From contig NZ_MRCE01000002.1 in the NCBI RefSeq assembly GCF_001904725.1, forward strand, positions 186,001-250,000: a stretch of 64,000 nt of DNA, given 5' to 3'. A model generated the notes under the pieces. The model saw only the letters and a program-made list of their open reading frames with translations, was not told the DNA's origin and made no database searches. How positions within the stretch are numbered: position 1 is the stretch's first letter; each line of letters starts with the position of its first letter. The position numbers and the translations under genes are program-made. This document shows positions 51,427-59,860 of this stretch, piece by piece. The stretch is from Phormidium ambiguum IAM M-71. GTDB taxonomy: Bacteria; Cyanobacteriota; Cyanobacteriia; Cyanobacteriales; Aerosakkonemataceae.

Positions 51427-52554
51427 ATGTTGAGTAAAGATAAAATTTTTCTCGCCCTTTTAATTTTCATTCCTATTTCTATTGCCGCACACTTCCTTCA
51501 CTGGGGAGAAATAGTTGTATTCATCACCTCAGCCTTAGCAATTCTGCCTTTAGCAGCTTGGATGGGAACTGCTACGGAAGAGATTGCCGTAGTTCTTGGC
51601 CCCTCCTTGGGGGGGTTGTTAAATGCCACCTTTGGTAATGCTACTGAATTAATTATCGGTTTGGTGGCATTGAAGGCAGGATTAATCAATGTCGTCAAAG
51701 CCAGTTTAACAGGTTCGATTATTGGTAACTTGCTCTTAGTCATGGGACTTTCCATGCTTTTAGGCGGTTTACGCTACAAAGAGCAAGAATTTCAGCCCAT
51801 AGTAGCGCGTGTTAATGCTTCTTCCATGAATTTAGCCGTAATTGCCATGTTATTACCCACAATGGTAAATTACACTTCCCCTGGAATTTCCGAAACGACA
51901 ATGCAAACTTTTTCTAGTGCGGTGGCGATCGTACTCATCATAGTTTACGCATTGACTTTGCTGTTCTCCATGCGTACCCATACTTATCTCTACGATGCAG
52001 GTGTAGCAGATGTAGAGGTAGAAGAGTTAGAAGCCTTAGCCGAATCAAATTTAGTCGGCGAAGAATCTGGCGCTAAAGTTAATTTACCTTTATGGATTGG
52101 CATACTATTAGCTTGCACCTTGATGGTAGCAGTAGAATCAGAACTCTTAGTTGATTCTTTGGAAGTCGCAACCGCAAGTTTAGGGCTAACAGCTTTGTTT
52201 ACTGGTGTAATCATTGTTCCCATTGTTGGTAACGCTGCGGAACACGCAACTGCTGTTACTGTGGCAATGAAAAATAAAATGGATCTTTCTGTTTCTGTTG
52301 CCGTAGGTTCCAGTTTACAAATTGCTTTGTTTGTCGCACCAGTATTAGTTTTAGCTGGTTTTGTATTTGGTCAACCAATGGATTTAGATTTTAATCCATT
52401 TGAGTTAGTCGCTGTAGCTGTAGCTGTTTTGATTGCTAATTCGATTAGTTCCGATGGTCGATCGAATTGGTTAGAAGGAACATTACTATTAGCAGCTTAC
52501 GCAGTTCTGGGATTAGCTTTTTACTTCCATCCCGTAATTGAAGGCATCGGTTAA
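51427..52554 (+). CDS. Calcium/proton exchanger (CAX family)
   Basis: 375 aa antiporter with about 11 helices. The two inverted alpha-repeats carry the CAX signatures GNATELIIGLVALKAGLINV (about 71-90) and GNAAEHATAVTVAMKNKMDL, both with the ion-binding Glu. An acidic cytoplasmic loop sits between (DVEVEELEALAESNLVGEES). It exports Ca2+ in exchange for H+. GGAAG precedes the start. Confidence 0.93.
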   Translation: MLSKDKIFLALLIFIPISIAAHFLHWGEIVVFITSALAILPLAAWMGTATEEIAVVLGPSLGGLLNATFGNATELIIGLVALKAGLINVVKASLTGSIIGNLLLVMGLSMLLGGLRYKEQEFQPIVARVNASSMNLAVIAMLLPTMVNYTSPGISETTMQTFSSAVAIVLIIVYALTLLFSMRTHTYLYDAGVADVEVEELEALAESNLVGEESGAKVNLPLWIGILLACTLMVAVESELLVDSLEVATASLGLTALFTGVIIVPIVGNAAEHATAVTVAMKNKMDLSVSVAVGSSLQIALFVAPVLVLAGFVFGQPMDLDFNPFELVAVAVAVLIANSISSDGRSNWLEGTLLLAAYAVLGLAFYFHPVIEGIG

Positions 52555-52638
52555 AAATTCGTAGTAACGGCAATAAAATAACTCAAGTCGTTACTACAAA
52601 CTCTTTACCCGCGAAAATATAGCAGGAAATTAACAACT

Positions 52639-53163
52639 ATGAAACTTAAGTCCTCACTTTTACTAACAGCTTTATTCACTACAACTTCTGTGATTGCGAT
52701 CGCAACTCAACCCGTTATTTCTGTTTCTGAGTTGTCAAAAGCAAGTAGTTATCAACCTTTTCCTGCGGAAATCTGTGAGACTTTACGTGATGATGCAGCA
52801 AAAGCACTTAATACAAATTTTTCCTTAAAAAATAGCTCTTTTACCGACCCCGTATCAGGTGAAAAAGGTATGGGTTGTACGATGACTGCAAAAGGAACAG
52901 GCGCTAAATTTGTCAGTCCAACTAATGTTATGGACAAACTGAAATCCACATTTATTGGTTGGAATGAAGACTCTCGTTACCAAGCAGATGGCCCAACAGG
53001 TACGGCAAAAGGATTTACTAGAGATAGTGGATTATTGTTAGTAAATGTAGAATGGGAACCCGCGCCTTCGGCTAAATGTCCAAGCGATCGTCCCATTTCA
53101 GATTGTGATTTGAAACCCGAACAACAGGTATATACTATCAATGTACAAGGAGCAATGAAGTAG
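52639..53163 (+). CDS. Secreted four-cysteine protein, unknown
   Basis: 174 aa. Signal peptide MKLKSSLLLTALFTTTSVIA, AGGAA upstream. The mature part has four cysteines (EICETL, MGCTM, AKCPSD, SDCDL) that could form two disulfides in the periplasm, and a GTAKGFTRDSGLLLVNVEWE block. No domain I can name. It stands 84 bp after the antiporter gene; a GTAACG.../CGTTAC short dyad lies between. Confidence 0.65.
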   Translation: MKLKSSLLLTALFTTTSVIAIATQPVISVSELSKASSYQPFPAEICETLRDDAAKALNTNFSLKNSSFTDPVSGEKGMGCTMTAKGTGAKFVSPTNVMDKLKSTFIGWNEDSRYQADGPTGTAKGFTRDSGLLLVNVEWEPAPSAKCPSDRPISDCDLKPEQQVYTINVQGAMK

Positions 53164-53191
53164 TAAAGATAAGATCTGAATTAAGTTTTAT

Positions 53192-53239
53192 AGTAACGAC
53201 TTCAGTGTTTTCCGAAAAATAATAGCTGAAGTCGTCACT
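53192..53239 (+). repeat. Dispersed hairpin AGTAACGACTTCAG
   Basis: AGTAACGACTTCAG (53192-53205) faces CTGAAGTCGTCACT (53226-53239), 13 of 14 pairs. Placed just after the four-cysteine protein gene, so possibly its transcript end; the same GTAACGAC-type dyad is seen near 52562-52600. Confidence 0.55.
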
Positions 53240-53297
53240 ACTTAGTCTTAGGGTAGTAAAGATAGCGATTTCTAACCACAACCTAACATACTTTTTA

Positions 53298-53371
53298 AGT
53301 TGATAAAACCGTTACCCGCCAATATTTAACCAAACAAATACTTGGCGTACTTTAGGCGATGCTTGTATCAA
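53298..53371 (+). pseudogene. Decayed peptidoglycan-binding mini-gene (tandem copy 0)
   Basis: ACTTGGCGTACTTTAGGCGA at 53340 matches the end of the intact gene at 53821 (TWRALGEA region) with one change, and AAGTTGATAAAACCGTTACC near 53297 matches its VDGIVG region. The same spacing to an ACTAGATAATAG block follows as after the intact copy. This is the 3' remnant of a third tandem copy; its 5' part is lost. Confidence 0.6.
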
Positions 53372-53435
53372 CCGCTGCTAATTCACACCTTTTGGTTACT
53401 TTTGATTAATCCATTGCTTAACTAGATAATAGTTA

Positions 53436-53477
53436 AAATAGCGATCGCTCTTTAACCGCTAGCGATCGCTATTTTTT
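53436..53477 (+). terminator. HIP1-built hairpin 1 with T-run
   Basis: AAATAGCGATCGCT (53436-53449) and AGCGATCGCTATTT (53461-53474) form a 14-bp stem with an 11-nt loop, followed by T's. Each arm contains a HIP1 octamer (GCGATCGC). It works in principle as an intrinsic terminator for the decayed copy upstream. Equivalent hairpins are at 53928 and 54575. Confidence 0.65.
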
Positions 53478-53604
53478 ATCTAAAGTAATCAAGAGTTTTA
53501 ATTAACTAAATAGATAAATTACCCTTGAGGGTACTGCATATTTTAATTTAGAAAAATTACCTTAGAAATGTAGAAACAAACATTTAATTTCTGGAGTAAA
53601 CAAA

Positions 53605-53865
53605 ATGCAATCCACTAACGAATCTACAACAATCAATATCTCCATGCCTATTTTAAAAGTTGGTAATTCTGGTGAAGCAGTGCGCTTTTTACAGCAAGTC
53701 CTGATTGCTCTTGGATATTCAATTCCCTTTGATGCAGTCTTCGGAAATAAGACTAAAAAAGCTGTCGAAAAGTTCCAACAAGCTAGTGGTCTGGGAGTTG
53801 ATGGTATCGTTGGGCCAAAAACTTGGCGTGCTTTAGGCGAAGCTATTTTAAAACTCGTCTCCTGA
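53605..53865 (+). CDS. Peptidoglycan-binding domain mini-protein (tandem copy 1)
   Basis: 86-aa single PG-binding (PF01471-type) domain: LKVGNSGEAVRFLQQVLIAL, FGNKTKKAVEKFQQASGLGV, then DGIVGPKTWRALGEA. No signal peptide or catalytic domain, so its location is unclear. GGAG lies 8-9 nt upstream. The gene and about 185 bp of its upstream DNA are repeated 489 bp downstream (gene at 54094) and, decayed, upstream. Confidence 0.85.
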   Translation: MQSTNESTTINISMPILKVGNSGEAVRFLQQVLIALGYSIPFDAVFGNKTKKAVEKFQQASGLGVDGIVGPKTWRALGEAILKLVS

Positions 53866-53927
53866 TAATTGACGCTGTTGAGTTAGTTTCAATTCATCGA
53901 ATCCCGAACTAGATAATAGCTAAAAAT

Positions 53928-53966
53928 AGCGATCGCTTTTCAACTATTAGCGATCGCTCTTTTTTA
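53928..53966 (+). terminator. HIP1-built hairpin 2 with T-run
   Basis: AGCGATCGCT at 53928-53937 and 53949-53958 pair around CTTTTCAACTATT-like loop sequence and are followed by CTTTTTTATA. It follows mini-gene copy 1 and matches hairpin 1 at 53436 as part of the same tandem unit. Confidence 0.62.
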
Positions 53967-54093
53967 TATAAACTAATCAAGCCTTTAAATTAACTAAATA
54001 GATAAATACTACTAGTGGGTACTGCATATTTCACTATAAAAGAATTACCTTAGAAATGTAGAAACAAACATTGAATTTTTGGAGGAAACAAAA

Positions 54094-54306
54094 ATGCCAG
54101 TTAGAACAATTCTCCGCCTTGGTAGTAAAGGTAAAGATGTTACGTACTTACAACAAATCCTCAATAAAAAAGGTTACTCTTTAAAAGTTGATGGAGATTT
54201 TGGGCCTCGTACTGAAGATGCAGTTAGACGATTTCAAAAGAGTCACGGTTTAAAAAAAGTAGACGGAATTGTTGGGCCTGCAACTTGGAATGCTTTGCTT
54301 TCTTAA
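54094..54306 (+). CDS. Peptidoglycan-binding domain mini-protein (tandem copy 2)
   Basis: 70 aa: LRLGSKGKDVTYLQQILNKK, then GDFGPRTEDAVRRFQKSHGL and KVDGIVGPATWNALLS, a complete PG-binding domain. The start at 54094 is fixed by GGAGG 8 nt upstream; the frame runs back to a TTG that overlaps this site and is rejected. The leader is nearly the same as that of copy 1 (TTACCTTAGAAATGTAGAAA, CAAACATT), but the proteins have diverged strongly, so the duplication is old or the coding parts are under diversifying change. Confidence 0.83.
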   Translation: MPVRTILRLGSKGKDVTYLQQILNKKGYSLKVDGDFGPRTEDAVRRFQKSHGLKKVDGIVGPATWNALLS

Positions 54307-54436
54307 TGAGCAAATTCCTTCCCCAATTTAGATCGTAGTAGCACAAGTGATTATGTTACTTTCTTCCAAGAACGTTTAAATATACTTGGTTATACTTTAG
54401 TAAAGTTTAGGACTAAAGTTCCTACTACAAACAACT

Positions 54437-54469
54437 AAATCCCAGACTTCTTCAAGAAGTCTGGGATTT
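54437..54469. repeat. Perfect 16-bp hairpin GACTTCTTCAAGAAGTC family
   Basis: AAATCCCAGACTTCTT (54437-54452) pairs with AAGAAGTCTGGGATTT (54454-54469). Same core as the hairpin at 48306 with compensating changes in the outer stem, so the pairing itself is conserved. Just upstream, TTTAGGACTAAAGTTCC belongs to another dispersed palindrome. The 54307-54574 gap holds no gene. Confidence 0.6.
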
Positions 54470-54574
54470 AAACTTCGATCACCCTTTTGGGTAAGTTAAC
54501 CGGAACAATCACAGGTTAACTTGAAATTAGGAAAAGACTGTTCATGCTGTATTTTTGAGACTTATTGCTTGTTT

Positions 54575-54615
54575 AGCGATCGCTTCGCTGTCCTCTTAGC
54601 GATCGCTATTTTTTA
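54575..54615. terminator. HIP1-built hairpin 3 with T-run
   Basis: AGCGATCGCT at 54575-54584 and 54598-54607, loop TCGCTGTCCTCTT, then ATTTTTTA. It can end transcripts from mini-gene copy 2 (plus strand); the sucrose synthase stop lies inside its T-run on the other strand. Third member of this hairpin type within 1.2 kb. Confidence 0.6.
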
Positions 54616-57033
54616 TGCCTTGAGATGTTGCTGTAACAAACTTTTTGCCCTTGGTTTATACAGCAGATAAAACAAAGATTCTAGATAACGTAACAAATCT
54701 TCGCGGTTTTCTTGAGAAGTAAAGTTCCAAAAGCCATAAATCCGCGCCAAAGTTAACAATTTATTAGTGTGAATTTTCCAAGTGTAGGTGCTGTAAACTC
54801 TTTCAATTCCTCGCTGAGAAATTTCGTACCAATACTGGGAATCATTTTCGCACTTGGAAATAAATTCGTTAATTTTTTCTGCGGTTTCTTCCAAGTTAGT
54901 TGGGTTAATATAAAACCCATTTACTTTGTCTTGAATAATTTCTAATGGCCCACCAAATTGAGTTGCAAAAGTCGGTAATCCCGAAATCATTGCTTCTAGG
55001 ATTGTTAACCCAAAAGCTTCAAACAAAGCAGGTTGAACAAAGATGCCTTGGCGATCGGCAATTATCCGATAAATTTCTCCTGAATCATTCTTAGGTAAAC
55101 GTACACCTAACCAACGAATTTTACCGTAAAGATTGTATTCTTCAATAATGCGATAAAGTTTTTCAATTTCATCTTTTTCCTCATTATCTCCTGAATCTTC
55201 TACACGCAATTTACCTGCGATTAAAATTAGGTTGCAACGTTCTTGTAAAGCCTGACTTTTACCAAAGCATTCTGCTAGACCAGTCATATTTTTAATTCTG
55301 TCAAGACGTGCCATTGAAAACAACGGACGCTTATTTGGATCGTCCAATTTTCCTAAAATATGTTCTTGGTCTTCTTCGGTGAATAACATTTTCTCTAAAC
55401 GAGTGCGATCGCTAACAATTCTTTCTTCTTGAAGATTGTAAGGAAAATAAACATTTTCATTCACTCCCGGCGGAACTACATTAAATTTTGGACTGAACAA
55501 TTCAATGCCATTCACTACATGATAAAGTTCCGGCATTGTAAAACATTTGTAAGATTCATACTGTCCCACACTATCCGGTGTTCCCACAATTTCTTGATAT
55601 GTACTACTAATAATAAAATTTGCAGCATTCATGGCAATTAAATCTGCTGTAAATTGTAGGGAGAAGTGATATTTATCATCTGATTCTTGCCAGTAAAGAT
55701 TACTAAATAAGTACTTAGATTTCTCCAAAGCATGAGCAATATTGCATTGAGTAACTTTCAATCGTCTGGACAATAAGAAAGCTACCAAATTACCATCAGA
55801 ATAGTTACCGACTATAAAATCAGGTCTTCCTTGAAACTCTGCCAAAAGTTCTCTTTCAGCGTCGATCGCGTATGTTTCTAAATAAGGCCAAATTTCAAAG
55901 CGGGAAATCCAATTTTGCGTATAATTAGGATTGTATTCTCGAAAAGGTACGCGCAATATCCAAGCATTTTCAGTTCCGTGAACTTTCTCTAAACGCTGAT
56001 TAGAACGAGTACTATCATTGTTAGGAATTAAGCGAGTGAGAATAATTATTTTTGATTGTACACCCAAAACATTTAGCCCAGTTATTGATATGTGTTCTTG
56101 CAGTTCTTGTTCTAAACTTTTTGCTTGATCGAGTACATAAACTACTTGTCCACCTGTGTCTGGACGACCTAAAACTCCCTCTTGTCCAAACCATCCATGA
56201 GGCGATACTAAAACTACTCGAAAAATCATGGGAATGCGAGAAATAAATGCTTCCAACGTTTGTGGATCTGGAGAATCAATTAATTCGTCAAGTAATGAAA
56301 GAGTGTCTCGCACTCGACTAGCTGTATTTCCCCACCCAGGTTCAAATCCCATTGTTTGTAATTCAAACCGGAATTTTTCGTAGGGTTCATCAGTTGGATA
56401 TTGACTAACAAATTTTATGCCTTGTTTGACGCGATCGGAAAGTTCTTGCTGAGATTTAATGCGATCGTTAATTAGTAATTGTAAATTGTTGTAGGAATGT
56501 AGTTTGAGAAATTTATATAATGCTTCTAACCACTGTTGCGAATCTTGCAACAATTTACTAGAAAGGAAACGGTTCAGAAAATGTAACCCCTTACCAATAT
56601 TTTTCGGATCGCGGATGGTAGGGGAATAGTCGTAAAAAGGCCCCAAGTCAATCTCAAATATATCACCTTCATTGGGATGAAAATGATTAACTAGCAAGTC
56701 TCGTACATCTAACAATTCTTGTACAGTCATCGGCTCAATTTTGAAGTCTTCCGTGAGACGATAAACTTCTTGGTGAGCGATTTTGGGACGAATAATTAAG
56801 CACAGACTACCATCTTCAATAATAATTTCTTGAGTATAATATACTAATTTACCCAAATTTGAATTAGTTTGAAATTCGGAAGATTTTTGGTAATTATTAC
56901 AATAATTCGTAAAAAGATTGAGAATATCATTGCGGAGTAAGTATCTTTTGTCTTGTTGACGTAAATCGCTGATAAAATTCCGTAGGTCAGACTTTTCTTC
57001 ACTGTTAATTACAGCATTAAGTAAATCAGACAT
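54613..57033 (-). CDS. sus: Sucrose synthase
   Basis: 806 aa GT4 glycosyltransferase that reversibly converts sucrose and a nucleoside diphosphate to NDP-glucose and fructose. The N-terminal regulatory half (about 1-260) is followed by VLVSPHGWFGQEGVLGRPDT with the conserved GGQVVYVLDQA, LLAEFQGRPDFIVGNYSDGN, FSMARLDRIKNMTGL, and EAFGLTILEAMISGLPTFAT, which includes the E-x7-E catalytic motif. Full length for the family. AAAGGATGG precedes the ATG. In cyanobacteria it links sucrose to glycogen and nitrogen-fixing-cell metabolism; no other sucrose gene is nearby. Confidence 0.95.
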   Translation of the reverse strand: MSDLLNAVINSEEKSDLRNFISDLRQQDKRYLLRNDILNLFTNYCNNYQKSSEFQTNSNLGKLVYYTQEIIIEDGSLCLIIRPKIAHQEVYRLTEDFKIEPMTVQELLDVRDLLVNHFHPNEGDIFEIDLGPFYDYSPTIRDPKNIGKGLHFLNRFLSSKLLQDSQQWLEALYKFLKLHSYNNLQLLINDRIKSQQELSDRVKQGIKFVSQYPTDEPYEKFRFELQTMGFEPGWGNTASRVRDTLSLLDELIDSPDPQTLEAFISRIPMIFRVVLVSPHGWFGQEGVLGRPDTGGQVVYVLDQAKSLEQELQEHISITGLNVLGVQSKIIILTRLIPNNDSTRSNQRLEKVHGTENAWILRVPFREYNPNYTQNWISRFEIWPYLETYAIDAERELLAEFQGRPDFIVGNYSDGNLVAFLLSRRLKVTQCNIAHALEKSKYLFSNLYWQESDDKYHFSLQFTADLIAMNAANFIISSTYQEIVGTPDSVGQYESYKCFTMPELYHVVNGIELFSPKFNVVPPGVNENVYFPYNLQEERIVSDRTRLEKMLFTEEDQEHILGKLDDPNKRPLFSMARLDRIKNMTGLAECFGKSQALQERCNLILIAGKLRVEDSGDNEEKDEIEKLYRIIEEYNLYGKIRWLGVRLPKNDSGEIYRIIADRQGIFVQPALFEAFGLTILEAMISGLPTFATQFGGPLEIIQDKVNGFYINPTNLEETAEKINEFISKCENDSQYWYEISQRGIERVYSTYTWKIHTNKLLTLARIYGFWNFTSQENREDLLRYLESLFYLLYKPRAKSLLQQHLKA

Positions 57034-57223
57034 ACAACCATCCTTTAACTTATTTCTTATATTACTAAACTATAAATTTTATATTCATTACCTATATCTT
57101 AAGTATGATTAATCGCAAAAAAAAGATAAAAATTTTAGATTTTTTTGGTTGATATAGCAATTTAAAAGGGACAATTACTCAATTGCCCCTAGACAAGTAA
57201 CTCTAAGATCTCTTTATACAGAC

Positions 57224-58747
57224 TTATAAATCATAAATTTCACCGTATTTACTGCGGATGTAACTAACAAATGGTTTAATGTTCAAACTATTACCAGTTA
57301 CTCGTTGAATTAATTCAGCAGTGGTATATTTGGAACCATGATAGTAAATGTTTTCTTGTAACCAATTGAGGAGATTAGTAAAATTGCCTTGCTGAATTTG
57401 AGAGGTAATTTCTGGTGTAGCTTGAAGTGCGGCATTAAAAAATTGAGCGCTCATAATGTTACCTAAGGTATATCCTTGGAACATTCCACCAATCATTCCT
57501 GTGTACCAATGTACGTCTTGCATCACGCCTTGACTGTGATTAGGAGGAACAATTCCTAAGTCAGATTTGTAGCGATCGTTCCAAGCGTCAGGAAGGTCTT
57601 TAATCGCAAGTTTTCCTTCTAACATTGCTAATTCTAAATCAAATCGAATCATTACGTGAAGATTGTAAGTAACTTCATCGGAATCAGTGCGAATTAGCGA
57701 TCGCTCAACTTTATTAATTGCTCGGTAAAATGTTTCTAGAGAAACATTACCTAATTGTGACGGGAAAAATCCTTGTAATTGGGGATAGAAATATTGCCAA
57801 AATCCCCGACTTCTCCCTACTATATTTTCCCATAATCGAGATTGACTTTCGTGGACTCCCGAAGATGTTCCATCAGCTAAAGGCAAACCTTCAAATTCTC
57901 GATTAATTCCCTGTTCATACATGGCATGACCAGTTTCATGAATGGCACTAAATAATGCTTGACCCAGGTGATTTTCATAAACACGAGTGGTAATTCTCAC
58001 ATCACCAATGGAAAAGCTAGTCATAAAAGGATGCAAAGTTTTATCTTGTCTTCCTCGCTGGAGATCGTAACCAATTTTTTCAATTACTTTGTAACTAAAA
58101 GCGATTTGTTCTGCTTCGGGAAAATGTTGCTTTAAACAAGAATCATCAACAGGAGTTTGGGAAGTAATAGCTTCAACAATTGGGACGAGTTCTTGGCGGA
58201 GTTCGGCAAAAAGCGATCGCAAACTAGTCGCTTTCATACCATAATCAACTCCATAAATGAAAGGATCAGCAATATGTTCATAACCGGGAAAAAAGTTAGC
58301 ATATTCCTGAGCAAATTCTAAAGTCTTTTCTAGATATGGTTGCACAGCTGCAAAGTTATTTTCCGGTTTCGCTTTCGCCCATGCGCCATAAGATTCCGCC
58401 CGATGTAAGGAAAATTTTGCCATAAATTGAGCAGGTACTTTAATGGCGCGATCGTACAAACGCCGAGTTAGTCTAATTAGACAAGCTTCATCTGAGTTAT
58501 AGGGAATACTTTCTTCATAGCTGCGTAAATTTTCTAACAATTCACCAATAGCAGGGTCGGTAAATTTTTCATGGGCAATTTGTCTAAGTGTCGCCATTTG
58601 TCTTCCTCTAGCAGCTGCACCTCCAGGGGGCATATAAGTCGCCTGATCCCAATACAATACAGCCGCAGCCGATTCAATATCTTTGATTTCCGTTAGACGA
58701 GTTTTCAGTTGTTGTAGTTTAGGTTCGGTTTTTTCTAGTGTTTGCAT
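57224..58747 (-). CDS. M32 family carboxypeptidase
   Basis: 507 aa zinc metallocarboxypeptidase of the Taq type. AIHETGHAMYEQGI is the HEXXH zinc motif, with the downstream Glu in GVHESQSRLWENIVGRS. The N-terminal ESAAAVLYWDQATYMPPGG and the FDLELAMLEGKL block are typical. Cytoplasmic, trims C-terminal residues from peptides. Normal length. Monocistronic. Confidence 0.93.
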   Translation of the reverse strand: MQTLEKTEPKLQQLKTRLTEIKDIESAAAVLYWDQATYMPPGGAAARGRQMATLRQIAHEKFTDPAIGELLENLRSYEESIPYNSDEACLIRLTRRLYDRAIKVPAQFMAKFSLHRAESYGAWAKAKPENNFAAVQPYLEKTLEFAQEYANFFPGYEHIADPFIYGVDYGMKATSLRSLFAELRQELVPIVEAITSQTPVDDSCLKQHFPEAEQIAFSYKVIEKIGYDLQRGRQDKTLHPFMTSFSIGDVRITTRVYENHLGQALFSAIHETGHAMYEQGINREFEGLPLADGTSSGVHESQSRLWENIVGRSRGFWQYFYPQLQGFFPSQLGNVSLETFYRAINKVERSLIRTDSDEVTYNLHVMIRFDLELAMLEGKLAIKDLPDAWNDRYKSDLGIVPPNHSQGVMQDVHWYTGMIGGMFQGYTLGNIMSAQFFNAALQATPEITSQIQQGNFTNLLNWLQENIYYHGSKYTTAELIQRVTGNSLNIKPFVSYIRSKYGEIYDL

Positions 58748-58812
58748 GGTTATATGTTGATTAATTTGTATTTACTTTGACATTTTAGAAATTACTTGCT
58801 GCCATACATATA

Positions 58813-59097
58813 TTACCTATTTCCTCTTACTAATCTATTAATTAGAGCCAGTACAGCTGCAAAAATTGCCGAACCAATAATTGACCAAATTATCGGAAAA
58901 GGTTTGCCTCCAATATTTAAAGCATAGAAAACAGGCAAATCAAATTCATTTGCTACCCACAACCCAATGTAAGCGCCGATAATTCCCACAATCATTGAAA
59001 TTAAACAACCACCTGCTGAGTAACCGACTAAGGTTTGTCCGAGACTGCCACAAATCGCCGCAATTACCAACAAGACAATTAGTTCTACAAGTGACAT
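58813..59097 (-). CDS. GlsB/YeaQ/YmgE-type small membrane protein
   Basis: 94 aa with three glycine-rich helices (LIVLLVIAAICGSLGQTLVG, GCLISMIVGIIGAYIGLWVA, IIWSIIGSAIFAAVLALINR). The family is called transglycosylase-associated or stress-response membrane protein; molecular role unknown. AGGAG 7 nt before the ATG fixes the start. Confidence 0.85.
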   Translation of the reverse strand: MSLVELIVLLVIAAICGSLGQTLVGYSAGGCLISMIVGIIGAYIGLWVANEFDLPVFYALNIGGKPFPIIWSIIGSAIFAAVLALINRLVRGNR

Positions 59098-59860
59098 AAA
59101 TACTCCTAATTCGCTTTTTCAGAAAGAATTATCTTTATTATTTAAGACATATCATAAACTTTACAAGTTTTTTAATTTAAAATTACATATTCTTCATAAA
59201 TTTGGATAAGGGCTGTTCTAGTAGCATTTGTATCTAGTAGTGCGAGATTTGCGTACTTTTAAATTTAGCGATCGACAAAATTAGACACCAGAACGTCCGG
59301 TTAATTAATCGCTCAAAGCATTGTGTTTATTGGATAAATCAAAACCATTAACCTCTATAAAATATCTCTTGACACAAAATTCAAATCCTTATTATTTTTA
59401 ATTCTTGGATAAATTAAATACCTATTTTAAAATGCTAAAATCAATTCAAGCTAACAAAAAAATGTCAAAAGCTGTATAATTATTATTTGTAAATTGTAGA
59501 ATCAATCAGAACTTTGACAAACAGTTCTTTTCGATTCCTGTAATAGCGATCGAACTCTAGTAAAAAGTAAAATTGAGCAGGAAAATCGCTAAATTGGTAA
59601 CTTCGATCGATTGTTAGTTATGAAAAATCAAATCGGTTACTGTTTAGCTACAAAAGATCGGGGTGATTTACATAGTTAATCAACGTATCTCCAAATAGTT
59701 CAGAAAAAATCAAAAAAATCTTATCAGGCTGAAATTTTTTCATTAATTGCGATCTACCGGAATATATCCTTTTTAAGGATGCCAAATTAAAGAATTTTGG
59801 CCGAGTTCATCAATCCAAACTCTGCCAATAAAAATATCATTTTTTATGGGTTAGCAAAAA
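59098..59860. other. 763-bp intergenic region, nothing identified
   Basis: Long AT-rich gap between divergent genes. I find no frame with a ribosome binding site, no tRNA-like fold, no strong hairpin with T-run and no copy of the repeats seen elsewhere in the window. A 19-codon frame near 59620 is too short to support. It must hold the promoters of both flanking genes; an undetected small RNA is possible. Confidence 0.4.

Noticed and set aside
59620-59679. 19-codon frame in the long intergenic gap
   Set aside because: Too short, polar, no ribosome binding site.
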